DNA of 64,000 nucleotides from Wocania ichthyoenteri Th78 (GTDB taxonomy: Bacteria; Bacteroidota; Bacteroidia; Flavobacteriales; Flavobacteriaceae), in the NCBI RefSeq assembly GCF_000789235.1, contig NZ_KN525716.1, forward strand, positions 3,606,111 through 3,670,110. The letters run 5' to 3'. The position numbers and the translations under genes are program-made. This document shows, one piece after another, positions 1 to 9,040 of this stretch (position 1 is the stretch's first letter; every line of letters starts with the position of its first letter). Under the pieces are notes generated by a model. It saw only the letters and a list, made by a program, of their open reading frames with translations. It had not been told where the DNA came from and searched no databases.

Positions 1-2
1 AA

Positions 3-2702
3 AAATTAAAAACCCCACTTGAAGATGAAAAAGACAAATTATATAGAAATGATGGGAATAATCATTTCACAGACGTAACTGAAGAAGCTGGAGTTACCAA
101 CTTTGGATTAACACTTAATCTATCTGTTTCCGATTTTAATAATGATGGATGGTTAGACATATATGTTTCTAACGATTTTAATTCTCCCGACTTTATGTAT
201 TATAATAATGGAAATGGAACATTTACAAATAAACTAAATACAACCGTTAACCATACAGCCAACTTTGGCATGGGAACCGATGCTGCAGATATAAATAACG
301 ATGGGTTTATCGACTTAGTTCAACTAGATATGGGCAGCGATAACAATAAAGAACGAAAAACAAATATGTCTGGAATGGCTCCAGAGAAATTTTACGATGC
401 TGTTAATAAGGGGTTGCACCATCAATACATGAAAAACAACCTGCAATTAAATAATGGTAACGGAACTTTTAGTGAAATAGGTGAGTTAGCAGGAATAGCT
501 TACACAAATTGGAGTTGGGCAGCTTTGCTATGCGACCTAAACAATGATGGTTGGAAAGATCTGTTTATAAGTAACGGTATTAGAAGAAATGTAAACCACA
601 ATGACTTTAATAATTATGATAGATTATTACAGCAAAAAGGGGTATTACATGCAGACAATCGTCACCTTATATTAGATAAAATGCCTATAAAAAAACATGA
701 TAATTATGTGTTTGTTAATAAAGGTGATTTAACGTTTGAAAAAGGGAATAAAGACTGGGGGCTTAGCTATGAAGGCTATACACAAGGAAGTGCCTATGTT
801 GATTTAGATAATGATGGCGATTTAGATATGGTAACGAATAATTTGAATGATGTTGCCTCTATCTTTAGAAATAATGCCATAGATAGCTTTCCAAATAATA
901 ACTTCCTGAAAATTAAATTAAAGGGTACAAGCGATAATTACTTTGGCGTAGGAACTAAAGTTAAAATAGTAAAAGGTAAAACAAAGATTTATCAAGAAAT
1001 GTTGCCAACACGAGGGTATTTGTCATCCGTAGAACCCATTTTACATTTTGGCTTAGGAAACATAAAAAAAATAGATACACTAGAGGTCATTTGGCCTAAT
1101 GGACTAAAACAATATGAACTAGATATTAGTACAAATAAATTAATTGAAGTTGTTCAAAATAAAACAGATAGCACAGAATTAATAGCAGAAAAACAAATAT
1201 TAAAAACTCAGAAAACAATATTTACCAATAAAACAAAGATTTCTCAAATAAACTATATGCATCAAGAAAACAGTTATAATGATTATGAAAAAGAAATTTT
1301 GTTACCACATAGAATGTCTCAGCACGGACCAGCTTTATCTGTTGGAGATATAAACGGAGATAAACTTGATGATTTTTATATTGGTGGAGCTAAAGGTTTT
1401 TCTGGGCAGTTTTTTCTTCAAAATCCAGACGCAACATTTAGTAAACATTTTTCGGAAGTTATAAAAAATGACAGTCATCATGAAGATGTAGCTTCATTGT
1501 TATTTGATGCAGATAATGATGGCGATTTAGATATTTACATAGTTAGTGGAGGTAATGAAGAGCCTAAAGACTCTAAATATTATCAAGATAGATTATATAC
1601 TAATGATGGTACAGGTAATTTTGAAAGAGTACTAACCAATTTTCCCGAAATTTTAGTTAGCGGTGCTAAAGTAAAAGCAGCAGATTACGATCACGATGGC
1701 GATTTAGATTTGTTTATTGCTGGCAGACAAATACCTGGTAAATATCCATACCCAACAAGTAGTTATTTGTTACAGAATAATAGTAAAAATGACGTTGTTA
1801 GTTTTGTAGATGTTACTAATGAAAAAGCAGCGATGTTAAAAGAAATTGGAATGGTAACAGATATGGTATGGACCGATTTCAATGGCGATAATAAAGTAGA
1901 TATTATAACTGTGGGAGAGTGGATGCCTATTAAATTGTTAAAAAATAATGGCAATATTTTTGAAGATGTTACGACTAACTATGGGTTTGAAAATCAAACA
2001 GGATGGTGGTATAGCGTCATTACAGAAGATATGGATAATGACGGCGATCAAGACATTATAGCAGGAAACTTAGGTCTGAATTATAAATACAAAGCTTCTA
2101 AAAAAGAACCTTTTGAAGTTTATAGCAAAGATTTTGATGAAAACGGGAAAAACGATATTGTATTAAGTTATTATGAAGAAGGTAACCTATTTCCATTAAG
2201 AGGTAGACAATGTAGCTCAGACCAAATGCCATATATAAAAAAGAAATTTAAAAACTATGAAGCTTTTAGTAACGCTACAATTATAGATGTTTTAGGGCAA
2301 AATAAAATAGAAAGTTCTTTACACTATCAAGCAAATACATTTGCAACTACCTATTATAGAAACGATGGAGATACCTTTACAGCTATGCCTTTAAATATAG
2401 AAGCTCAAATCTCCTCTGTTAACTGCATTTACACAGAAGATTTTAATAAAGATGGACTTAAGGATATTGTTTTAGCAGGAAATTTATATGAATCGGAAGT
2501 AGAGACACCTAGAAATGATGCAAGTTTTGGTGTTTTTCTTAAAAATGAAGGAGCAAATAAATTTTCAGATGTATCACCTATAACTAGTGGATTGATGCTA
2601 CGAGGAGAAACAAGAGGTTTAAAACATATAGAGTTGGCTGATGGTAACAGCGCTTTTATAGCAGTAAAAAATGAAGGAGAAATACAATTGTATAGCTATT
2701 AA
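3..2702 (+). CDS. VCBS/FG-GAP repeat protein with ASPIC/UnbV domain (5' end outside window)
   Basis: The frame is open from the first base, so the start lies upstream of the window; the first in-frame ATG at 195 is internal. The protein carries many aspartate-rich loops of the VCBS/FG-GAP type that bind calcium in beta-propellers, for example DLDNDGDLD, DADNDGDLD, DYDHDGDLD and DMDNDGDQD, spread over the whole length. An ASPIC/UnbV domain lies at about 935-1165 (TRGYLSS, HFGLG and VIWPNG motifs). Such CRTAC1-like proteins are exported or outer-membrane associated in Bacteroidota, often near polysaccharide-use genes. The exact ligand is unknown. Family assignment is firm; function is not. Confidence 0.9.
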   Translation, partial: KLKTPLEDEKDKLYRNDGNNHFTDVTEEAGVTNFGLTLNLSVSDFNNDGWLDIYVSNDFNSPDFMYYNNGNGTFTNKLNTTVNHTANFGMGTDAADINNDGFIDLVQLDMGSDNNKERKTNMSGMAPEKFYDAVNKGLHHQYMKNNLQLNNGNGTFSEIGELAGIAYTNWSWAALLCDLNNDGWKDLFISNGIRRNVNHNDFNNYDRLLQQKGVLHADNRHLILDKMPIKKHDNYVFVNKGDLTFEKGNKDWGLSYEGYTQGSAYVDLDNDGDLDMVTNNLNDVASIFRNNAIDSFPNNNFLKIKLKGTSDNYFGVGTKVKIVKGKTKIYQEMLPTRGYLSSVEPILHFGLGNIKKIDTLEVIWPNGLKQYELDISTNKLIEVVQNKTDSTELIAEKQILKTQKTIFTNKTKISQINYMHQENSYNDYEKEILLPHRMSQHGPALSVGDINGDKLDDFYIGGAKGFSGQFFLQNPDATFSKHFSEVIKNDSHHEDVASLLFDADNDGDLDIYIVSGGNEEPKDSKYYQDRLYTNDGTGNFERVLTNFPEILVSGAKVKAADYDHDGDLDLFIAGRQIPGKYPYPTSSYLLQNNSKNDVVSFVDVTNEKAAMLKEIGMVTDMVWTDFNGDNKVDIITVGEWMPIKLLKNNGNIFEDVTTNYGFENQTGWWYSVITEDMDNDGDQDIIAGNLGLNYKYKASKKEPFEVYSKDFDENGKNDIVLSYYEEGNLFPLRGRQCSSDQMPYIKKKFKNYEAFSNATIIDVLGQNKIESSLHYQANTFATTYYRNDGDTFTAMPLNIEAQISSVNCIYTEDFNKDGLKDIVLAGNLYESEVETPRNDASFGVFLKNEGANKFSDVSPITSGLMLRGETRGLKHIELADGNSAFIAVKNEGEIQLYSY

Positions 2703-2726
2703 ATTTTTAAAGATACTCAGATAATA

Positions 2727-2734
2727 TATGTTTG
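2727..2734 (+). promoter_or_regulatory. Candidate -7 box (TATGTTTG)
   Basis: A full match to the Bacteroidota -7 element TAnnTTTG lies between the VCBS gene and the DUF6786 gene. It would give a leader of about 160 bases. No TTG -33 element was seen at the usual spacing, so this is weak. Confidence 0.25.
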
Positions 2735-2897
2735 AAAATAAATAGATTAAATAAAACAATGTAGTTCGAAAAAATAATTCATTATCAAGAAGTGTTTTTT
2801 TAAGCCTATTTTTGGTAGCATCCACACAGTATAAGATTTATAGTATAAGCCTTAAAATAGAATGATCGTATAAAATAATTACAAATTAAATAAAACC

Positions 2898-4154
2898 ATG
2901 AAAACAATTTTGAATAGGTCATTAAAAACTTTAACTCTAGCATTTTTTATTATAGCATTAATAGCATGCAAAAACAATAAAAAAACTCAAGAAATTCAAT
3001 CTCAAGAAGAAACAGCAATTACGGGACCATTTCAAGAAGATGTTGATTTTATAAAAACCTACGAGAAAGATCTCATAGTACTAGAGTCAGGGAACAGTAT
3101 GGTAGCAGTTGCACCTAGGTTACAAGGTCGCATCATGACGAGTTCTGCAAATGGTATGGAAGGAAAAAGTTATGGTTGGATAAATAAGGCACATTACGAG
3201 TTGGGAGAAATCAATCCGCAAATTAATGTTTATGGAGGAGAAGAACGTTTTTGGTTAGGACCAGAAGGCGGACAATATTCTATCTTTTTTGAAAACGGCG
3301 AAGATTTTACTTTTGATAAATGGGAAACCCCAAGACTAATCGATTTGGAGCCTTTTGATATTGTAGAACAATCAGAAAGCAAGGTATCCTTTACTAAATC
3401 AGCTTCACTAACAAATTATTCAGGGTTTACATTCGATATGCAGATTGATAGGACAGTAAGTGTTATTTCTCAAGATGAAACTTTATCCACTTTAGGAATA
3501 TCTTCTATAGATGGTCTTAAAAGTGTAGGGTATAAAACTGAAAATCATTTAAAGAATGTAGGCGAAAAAGCATGGAAAAAAGAAAGCGGATTACTTTCAA
3601 TATGGATGCTAGGGATGTTTAAACATTCAGAAACAACTACGGTAGTTATTCCTTATACAATCAATGATGAAAAAGTAGTTAATGTTTACGAATCATTTGG
3701 GAAACTGTCTGATGAACGTTTAATTGAGAAAGAAAACGTAGCGTATTTTAAAGCAGATGGTAAATACAGAAGTAAAATAGGTTTAGCACCACAACAAGCA
3801 AAAGATGTTTTAGGAAGCTAAGATGCCGAAAATGAAATACTTACCATAGTAAAATATAACAAACCAAATGATGTGACAGATTATGTGAATTCTAAGTGGG
3901 AAATACAAGAAAAACCTTTTGCCGGTGATGTTGTTAATTCGTATAACGATGGACCTGTAGATGGAGGAAAACCCTTAGGACCTTTTTATGAATTAGAAAC
4001 ATCATCGCCAGCAGCAGCTTTAGCACCAAACGAAACCATAACTCATATACAATATACCTTCCATATTGAAGGAGATAAAGCTAAACTTGATGTTATAGCT
4101 CAGGAAACTTTAGGTGTTTCTTTGAAAACCATATCTCAAATTTTTGAAAAATAA
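2898..4154 (+). pseudogene. DUF6786 family lipoprotein, interrupted by an in-frame TAA
   Basis: Codons 1-307 (2898-3818) start with a lipoprotein signal peptide (lipobox LIAC, Cys24) and match the DUF6786 family. They end at TAA (3819-3821). The same frame then continues without another stop to 4154 and still reads as the family C-terminus (DYVNSKWEIQEKP, later GGKPLGPFYELE). The full frame is 419 codons including both stops. A single point change to TAA therefore explains the break; no frameshift is needed. It may be a true recent nonsense mutation, a sequencing error, or a truncated but still exported product. An internal ATG at 3873 is unlikely to be a real start. Gene function is unknown. 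Confidence 0.8.
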
Positions 4155-4313
4155 TTATACAAAAACAACTTAAAAAGACTTTGTTTTAACTTTTTAATAG
4201 TTTTCTTAAAATTAGATTTTTAAAACAGATAAAAGAGTTGTACAAATGTAGTGCAATATCTTAAATAAAAAAAAGACAATTCGTTCAAAATCAAATGGTT
4301 GTATTTTGTTTTA

Positions 4314-4325
4314 CGGAGAAAGAGG
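4314..4325 (+). repeat. 12-base direct copy of the tRNA-Ser 3' end (possible att remnant)
   Basis: CGGAGAAAGAGG here is identical to 13498-13509, which is exactly the discriminator base, acceptor stem and first T-stem bases of the tRNA-Ser gene. It has the same orientation. This is the arrangement left by an element integrated into the 3' end of that tRNA. Twelve bases is short for an att core, so chance cannot be excluded. Confidence 0.35.
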
Positions 4326-4347
4326 AACTATACATAATTTAATTTTT

Positions 4348-4490
4348 CTAGGCTACCATCTTTTGAATGGTAGAATGATTAGCTTTAACAGCTCTAATAG
4401 CTAAAAGTTCTTCGACATCTAGATAGTTTAGCGTGAATCTTAGTTTGAAATAGACAGCTTGTTTGATTATAATAGGAGGGTAGCAGGTGG
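4348..4490 (-). pseudogene. IS6-family transposase fragment
   Basis: Read on the minus strand, one frame from about 4490 to a stop at 4348 gives a peptide containing YPPIIIKQAVYFKLRF followed by YLDVEELLAIRAVK and NHSTIQ. This matches the N-terminal region of IS6-family transposases, where the pattern is roughly YP..II..AV...L...LSYRDVEE.L..RG..VDH.TI.RWV. The key LSYRDVEE and VDHATI positions are altered, the catalytic DDE core is missing, and the frame ends right after the helix-turn-helix-like segment. It is a decayed remnant. The rest of the gap (4155-4347) shows only AT-rich sequence and the tRNA-like 12-mer. Confidence 0.7.
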
Positions 4491-4514
4491 TGTTTGGGCA
4501 AAATTGAACGTCAT

Positions 4515-4988
4515 TTAAATGCCAGAATAGGTCGTTTTAAGGTGCTGCCACCTTTTACCTCTTGAAGAATATTTGAATGTTGAAACACTACCGCCGCGAT
4601 TAGAAAAATCATAATTTTTGTGGTTATAGCGCACCCAAAAATCAATGAGGGTTATCGTGATAATGTCACCTGATAATGCTATCGGCTGAATAGAAATGAC
4701 CCGTTTTCCTGTTCTTAAACTGCGCTTGTATTTCTTATCATAGATATCAATATATTTGATTTTGTAGGCGTCTATATATTTAGGAAGATAGCGAGTAGGG
4801 ACTTCATTTGCGATGAAATTAAAAGACTGTATTTCATGAATGATGATATCTTTTGAGCGGATCTCTTTTTGCGCATTGATGTGGTTTTCAATCGCTATTG
4901 AATAGAGTTTTTTTAAATCCTTCCCGTTTGTTTGAGAAAAGCTGATAGCAAAAGATAGTAGAAAAAGCGCAAATATGGATTTCTTCAT
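4515..4988 (-). CDS. Exported protein of unknown function (157 aa)
   Basis: The protein starts with a clear signal peptide of about 18 residues (hydrophobic run ending near FSQ), and the rest is soluble, basic and rich in Tyr, Lys and Arg. I recognise no family. It is the last gene of a six-gene minus-strand series (10482 down to 4515) and follows the ankyrin gene by 17 bases, so it is probably co-transcribed with it. It lies next to an IS6 fragment at the proposed edge of an island. Confidence 0.7.
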   Translation of the reverse strand: MKKSIFALFLLSFAISFSQTNGKDLKKLYSIAIENHINAQKEIRSKDIIIHEIQSFNFIANEVPTRYLPKYIDAYKIKYIDIYDKKYKRSLRTGKRVISIQPIALSGDIITITLIDFWVRYNHKNYDFSNRGGSVSTFKYSSRGKRWQHLKTTYSGI

Positions 4989-5005
4989 GAGCCTAAATTT
5001 ACAAC

Positions 5006-6292
5006 TTAATCACCAAACCAACCAACAAAAGCTTTGCAGCGTCCAGTCTCTTTATCTTCTTGTGCTTGTTTTCTTTTCATGCAGGCAAAGGTCAAGTTTT
5101 GTGAAAAATGTTTAAGAGAAAACTCAAGTGATGCAGCAAGAAATTCTCCACCTAAATTACCTATGACACGTATTTCGCAGAGACTACCTTTGGACATGGT
5201 ATCAATAACATTTTTACCAACTTTAGGAGATTGTAGTCCTTTTTCTGCTTTCGTATAACGTCCTTCATATATCTTTTTACCATCGACAAAGATTTGAAAG
5301 ATGTCCTTTACGATGTCATCACTCATATGTGCATAACAATCAAATGACATCTCATTTTTAGAATTTCCTTTAAAAGTGATTTTATACGCTTTATTTCCTT
5401 TTTTGATTTTGAGCATTTTGGCTTCCATTGAGAAGTAACCAGACATCCAAGTTAAGTCCCACCCATCTTTTTCCAGTCTATCGCTGCAAGACGGTAAGTC
5501 TTTTTGAAGCCAAGATACGATTTGACCACGTTTGTTTTCTTTGGCGATGGCTAAAGGCGAAATGACTCGATCACCCTCTTTTTTACATAGATGGGGGTTT
5601 GCTTTAATGGCGAGCAAATATGTAACGTTCACTGCATGACCTTTGCTCGATGCTATAAACAAAGCCGTAGAGCCATCTGTTTTTTGATGATCTATTTTTG
5701 CTCCAGTATCAAGCAACGCTCTTAAATTTTTGAAATGCCCGTTTTCAGCGGCGATATAGAGCGGTGATGTCTTGGTTTTATTATCATAGATGTTGGGGTC
5801 GGCCCCAGCCTCTAAAAGTTCTTTTATAATGTCATTCTCTTTCATGACGGTGGCGATGAATAATGGTGTTAGTCCGCGTGTTGTTGCTTTATTTACATTT
5901 GCTTTGGCTTTTATAAGAGCTTTGACCATTTCGATGTTTTTCTTTTGAGCGGCGTAAAATAGCGGTGTCCCTCCTGATTTTGGATGGAGAATATTTGGTC
6001 TCGCAGATGCTTCCAACAGAATACGAACACCTTGCGTAGAATTAGCGAGAACGGCCATGAAGAGAGGGGATGTTCCATAGCTATTTCTGAGGTTCACATC
6101 TGCGCCTTTTTTAATTAAAATAGAGATGAGATTTTCCTCTCCAACCTTATATTTTTCAGACAATAATTTAAGCGAAGCTGTCGCTTCTTCTGGTGTTTTT
6201 ACATTTGCAAAAGGTTCGCCACTTTGAGCAGAAATATTTAAAAAGCTTATGATTGCGAAAAATTGCAACAGATATTTAATGGATTTATTCAT
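5006..6292 (-). CDS. Exported ankyrin-repeat protein (428 aa)
   Basis: An N-terminal signal peptide of about 22 residues is followed by roughly six ankyrin repeats (about residues 55-265), with repeated motifs such as GADVNLRNSYGTSPLF, GADPNIYDNKTKTSPLY and GAKIDHQKTDGSTALF. The C-terminal part (about 275-428) is a cysteine-containing domain that I do not recognise. Ankyrin repeats bind proteins; with a signal peptide this one acts in the periplasm or outside the cell. The neighbouring gene (6334-7815) is a paralogue with the same layout, so the pair arose by tandem duplication. Spacing to the neighbours is 41 and 17 bases. The specific role is unknown. Confidence 0.85.
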   Translation of the reverse strand: MNKSIKYLLQFFAIISFLNISAQSGEPFANVKTPEEATASLKLLSEKYKVGEENLISILIKKGADVNLRNSYGTSPLFMAVLANSTQGVRILLEASARPNILHPKSGGTPLFYAAQKKNIEMVKALIKAKANVNKATTRGLTPLFIATVMKENDIIKELLEAGADPNIYDNKTKTSPLYIAAENGHFKNLRALLDTGAKIDHQKTDGSTALFIASSKGHAVNVTYLLAIKANPHLCKKEGDRVISPLAIAKENKRGQIVSWLQKDLPSCSDRLEKDGWDLTWMSGYFSMEAKMLKIKKGNKAYKITFKGNSKNEMSFDCYAHMSDDIVKDIFQIFVDGKKIYEGRYTKAEKGLQSPKVGKNVIDTMSKGSLCEIRVIGNLGGEFLAASLEFSLKHFSQNLTFACMKRKQAQEDKETGRCKAFVGWFGD

Positions 6293-6333
6293 CTAGATTT
6301 AATGATTATTAGCCTCTACGTATACAGACCTGT

Positions 6334-7815
6334 TTAGTGTCTACAATTATTGTTTAGTTTATTGCGAGCAGCTTGTTGCATTTTTTGTTGCCCCATCTGA
6401 TTTACAAGCTGAAAATCATTAAGAGAAAAACTAGCGGAACATTTAAATTTTAAATCATTTTCATAAACAGTTTTGTTCGACGCTTTTGCCGTCCAAAATT
6501 CAATCTTGAGTGTTTTGCCTTTATATAGTCTTTCGAGCATTTTTTTATTGTTGAAGGTTTTACTATAACCATCAAAAATCTTTGCTCCATCAACAAACAA
6601 CTTGATTTTCTTGTATTTGTCCCAAGTATTTGAAGTATAGAGGCGCATTTCTCCACTCCTATACACCCAAAGAGAAAACCTTTGATTTAAAGAGCAGTCT
6701 GTATCTTTTATAGTCCTAATAATTTCGTATTTCTTATCATTCCAAATTACACTCCAATCATCTTTTTTCATACGTCCAGAACAAAGAGGCGTGTTTAATT
6801 TGGATTGTAGAAGTAATTTTGTAATAGCTGAATGTTTGTTCTTTCTGGCGATCATCATTGGAGTCATTGGAGTAACTACGTTCTTAATTCTTTTACCCAA
6901 TTCTCGATTTGCTTTTGCGTCTAGTAGCGATTTTACGATATCGGCATATCCAAAACTAGATGCTATATACAAGGCAGTCGTACCATCAGGTGATTGATAA
7001 TCAACCTTTGCACCTGCTTTTAAAAGCTTTTGAACAAGAGGGAGGTTATTTTTTTCGGTAGCCAAATGCAGGGGTGATTTTTTCTCATTGTTAGATAAAT
7101 TAACATCCGCACCTAACTCAATTAGTTTATTGATGTTTTTTGCCAAATACGATGGGTCAAATTTTATAGCTCGTGCCAATGGGGTTTCACCGTTTAAGAT
7201 TTGTAGGTTAATATCTGCTCCTGCTTTGAGTAATAGTTCTGCTAAAACAAAATCTTTTTTGATAATCGCCGAATGTAAGGGCGATGGGGTTTTCGAATTG
7301 CTTATGTTTGGGTCAGCGCCAGCTTTAATCAATTTGGCCATCATTACAGGCGACCCCCACAAAGCAGAAGCATAAAGTGGTGTAAATCCATCTCCATTTT
7401 TAAAATTAACATCAGCCTTCGCATTCAAAAACAAATCAAATATTTGAATATTCTTATTTTTAACACCATGTCTAATAGCCAATGTTAATGGAGTGTCATA
7501 AGACTTAGGAATAATAATATCTGTTTTTGCTCCTGCATCTAAAAGGACTTTAACACCCTGTGTGGAATTAGCAAAAACCATGGACACAAGAGGCGTCACA
7601 TTATCCTTATTAACCACATTCACATCTGCACCTTTGTTAATTAGAATAGGCAAAAGCTTTTCATCACCAGCCTTAAAGTTTTCTGAGATTAATTTGAGAT
7701 AAATTGTCGCATCTTTTGATGTTTTTATTTTGGCAAAGGGATCATTTTGAGCGAATATGCTTGAAAAATGGATAATCGCTAAAATTAAAAGGAAGTATTT
7801 TATTTTCATATTCAT
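6334..7815 (-). CDS. Exported ankyrin-repeat protein (493 aa), paralogue of 5006-6292
   Basis: A signal peptide of about 22 residues is followed by seven to eight ankyrin repeats (about residues 55-330; motifs GADVNVVNKDNVTPLV, GADPNISNSKTPSPLH, GADINLQILNGETPLA, GAKVDYQSPDGTTALY). The C-terminal 150 residues start CSGRMKKDDW, parallel to CSDRLEKDGW in the neighbour, and contain FVDGAKIFDG against FVDGKKIYEG. That shows the two genes are tandem duplicates, including their C-terminal domain, which I do not recognise. This copy has about two more repeats. Likely an exported protein-binding protein; partner unknown. Confidence 0.85.
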   Translation of the reverse strand: MNMKIKYFLLILAIIHFSSIFAQNDPFAKIKTSKDATIYLKLISENFKAGDEKLLPILINKGADVNVVNKDNVTPLVSMVFANSTQGVKVLLDAGAKTDIIIPKSYDTPLTLAIRHGVKNKNIQIFDLFLNAKADVNFKNGDGFTPLYASALWGSPVMMAKLIKAGADPNISNSKTPSPLHSAIIKKDFVLAELLLKAGADINLQILNGETPLARAIKFDPSYLAKNINKLIELGADVNLSNNEKKSPLHLATEKNNLPLVQKLLKAGAKVDYQSPDGTTALYIASSFGYADIVKSLLDAKANRELGKRIKNVVTPMTPMMIARKNKHSAITKLLLQSKLNTPLCSGRMKKDDWSVIWNDKKYEIIRTIKDTDCSLNQRFSLWVYRSGEMRLYTSNTWDKYKKIKLFVDGAKIFDGYSKTFNNKKMLERLYKGKTLKIEFWTAKASNKTVYENDLKFKCSASFSLNDFQLVNQMGQQKMQQAARNKLNNNCRH

Positions 7816-7902
7816 TATGTGATGCTTCGATTTTTAATATTCAAACTGAGAGACAATGAATTTATACCCCATAGTGATTTTAAGTAGTTCAACCAGATTC
7901 TC

Positions 7903-8898
7903 TTATTCTTTGTAAATAGCATTATAAAATCCTTTAAATACATTATCTAGAAGGGCGGCATTTTGATAATGCATACTGACATGATGCAAAAGGGGGTTGT
8001 CTGGATTGTTGGGGTTTTTAGTCAAAATAGGTTGTACCACTGTTGCATTTCCACATTCTGTATAACTTTGGAATGTTCCCTGCCCTGCATATGTATCAAT
8101 TATTTCGCTCCAAGGTTTGTAATGAATAATAGCGTTACCTCCATTTTCACTTCGGCTTCTAAGACCATTAATCATGTCATACACCTTTTTAGGGAAATCA
8201 TCTGCTAATGTGGAGAGTTTGTTACATGGTGATGTCTTAGGTTGCATTTTCTTCCAAGTTGACCGTGCTGCCTTTAAATCACCAATATCGATGCTGTGAC
8301 CTTTCTCTTTTTTATAGACCAAAAACGCTCCCGATTGATACAGAATATGCCCTTTATTCTCCATTAAGGCATGAAAATCTGCATAGGAGACCTGAACGGG
8401 ATTGATGTTCGGATGTCTTAATTGGAGGGGTGACGGCTGATATCCTAAATAGGTATTAATACGATAGACAGTCAAATTATTAGGGTCTTTTAAATCGCCA
8501 GCCGCTTTTGTATAAACGTCAAGATTTATGACTATATCTTCACGAGAATACGATTTAGAAGCAAGCGATGAGGTTATTTTTGGTGCTATATTACGTATAG
8601 AGTGCGCCGCGTATCTAAAATAGCTTGCTTGTCCATTTTTTAAATACTCTTTCGTACGCACGAAATTGGAATCAGCACTTCCAAGCCAAACGACTTCGCC
8701 TCCCTGAGCCTCTATGGATTTCTTGACTTGCGCTAATGTTTGGCCAAGCTCAATGCCAAGAAAGTTTACCGTGTTCTCTGCTTGGGCTTCGCTTATAGGT
8801 GTAAAATTCGTTCGTGATGATTGGCCTCTTCTTTGAGCGTTTATAGATTGACTGAGTATAGCTGTGACGACACAGAGCGTTGTAAAAATTCCTTTCAT
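7903..8898 (-). CDS. Exported protein of unknown function (331 aa)
   Basis: A signal peptide of about 21 residues (ending SINAQ) is followed by a soluble protein. Residues 40-75 (NFLGIELGQTLAQVKKSIE) resemble the short segment seen in many periplasmic proteins in which a small domain recurs, but I cannot assign a family. Two cysteines lie in the C-terminal third (SPCNKLSTL and TECGNATVV) and could form a disulfide. It lies 87 bases upstream of the ankyrin pair on the same strand inside the proposed island. Confidence 0.7.
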   Translation of the reverse strand: MKGIFTTLCVVTAILSQSINAQRRGQSSRTNFTPISEAQAENTVNFLGIELGQTLAQVKKSIEAQGGEVVWLGSADSNFVRTKEYLKNGQASYFRYAAHSIRNIAPKITSSLASKSYSREDIVINLDVYTKAAGDLKDPNNLTVYRINTYLGYQPSPLQLRHPNINPVQVSYADFHALMENKGHILYQSGAFLVYKKEKGHSIDIGDLKAARSTWKKMQPKTSPCNKLSTLADDFPKKVYDMINGLRSRSENGGNAIIHYKPWSEIIDTYAGQGTFQSYTECGNATVVQPILTKNPNNPDNPLLHHVSMHYQNAALLDNVFKGFYNAIYKE

Positions 8899-9040
8899 AG
8901 ATGTTGGATTAGTTAAAATGGTTTAAAATCTTCATATGTTATCAGCTCAAATATAGAGAAAGAATAACGTCATAAATAGCGTGCTGCATATAGCAATTAC
9001 TTTAATTTTTAGAGAGGTTTAAATTCATGCTCTTGCTCTT

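Noticed and set aside
1763..1954. Minus-strand frame inside the VCBS gene, and many similar opposite-strand frames
   Set aside because: They lie fully inside well-supported genes, lack family matches and follow codon structure of the real frame; treated as shadows.
3819..3821. Stop-codon readthrough or recoding in the DUF6786 gene
   Set aside because: TAA is the least readthrough-prone stop, and no recoding structure was seen. A nonsense mutation or error is simpler.
4314..4325. Second tRNA-Ser gene suggested by the 12-base match
   Set aside because: Only the 3' end is present; no anticodon arm, variable arm or D arm follows, so it is at most an att remnant.
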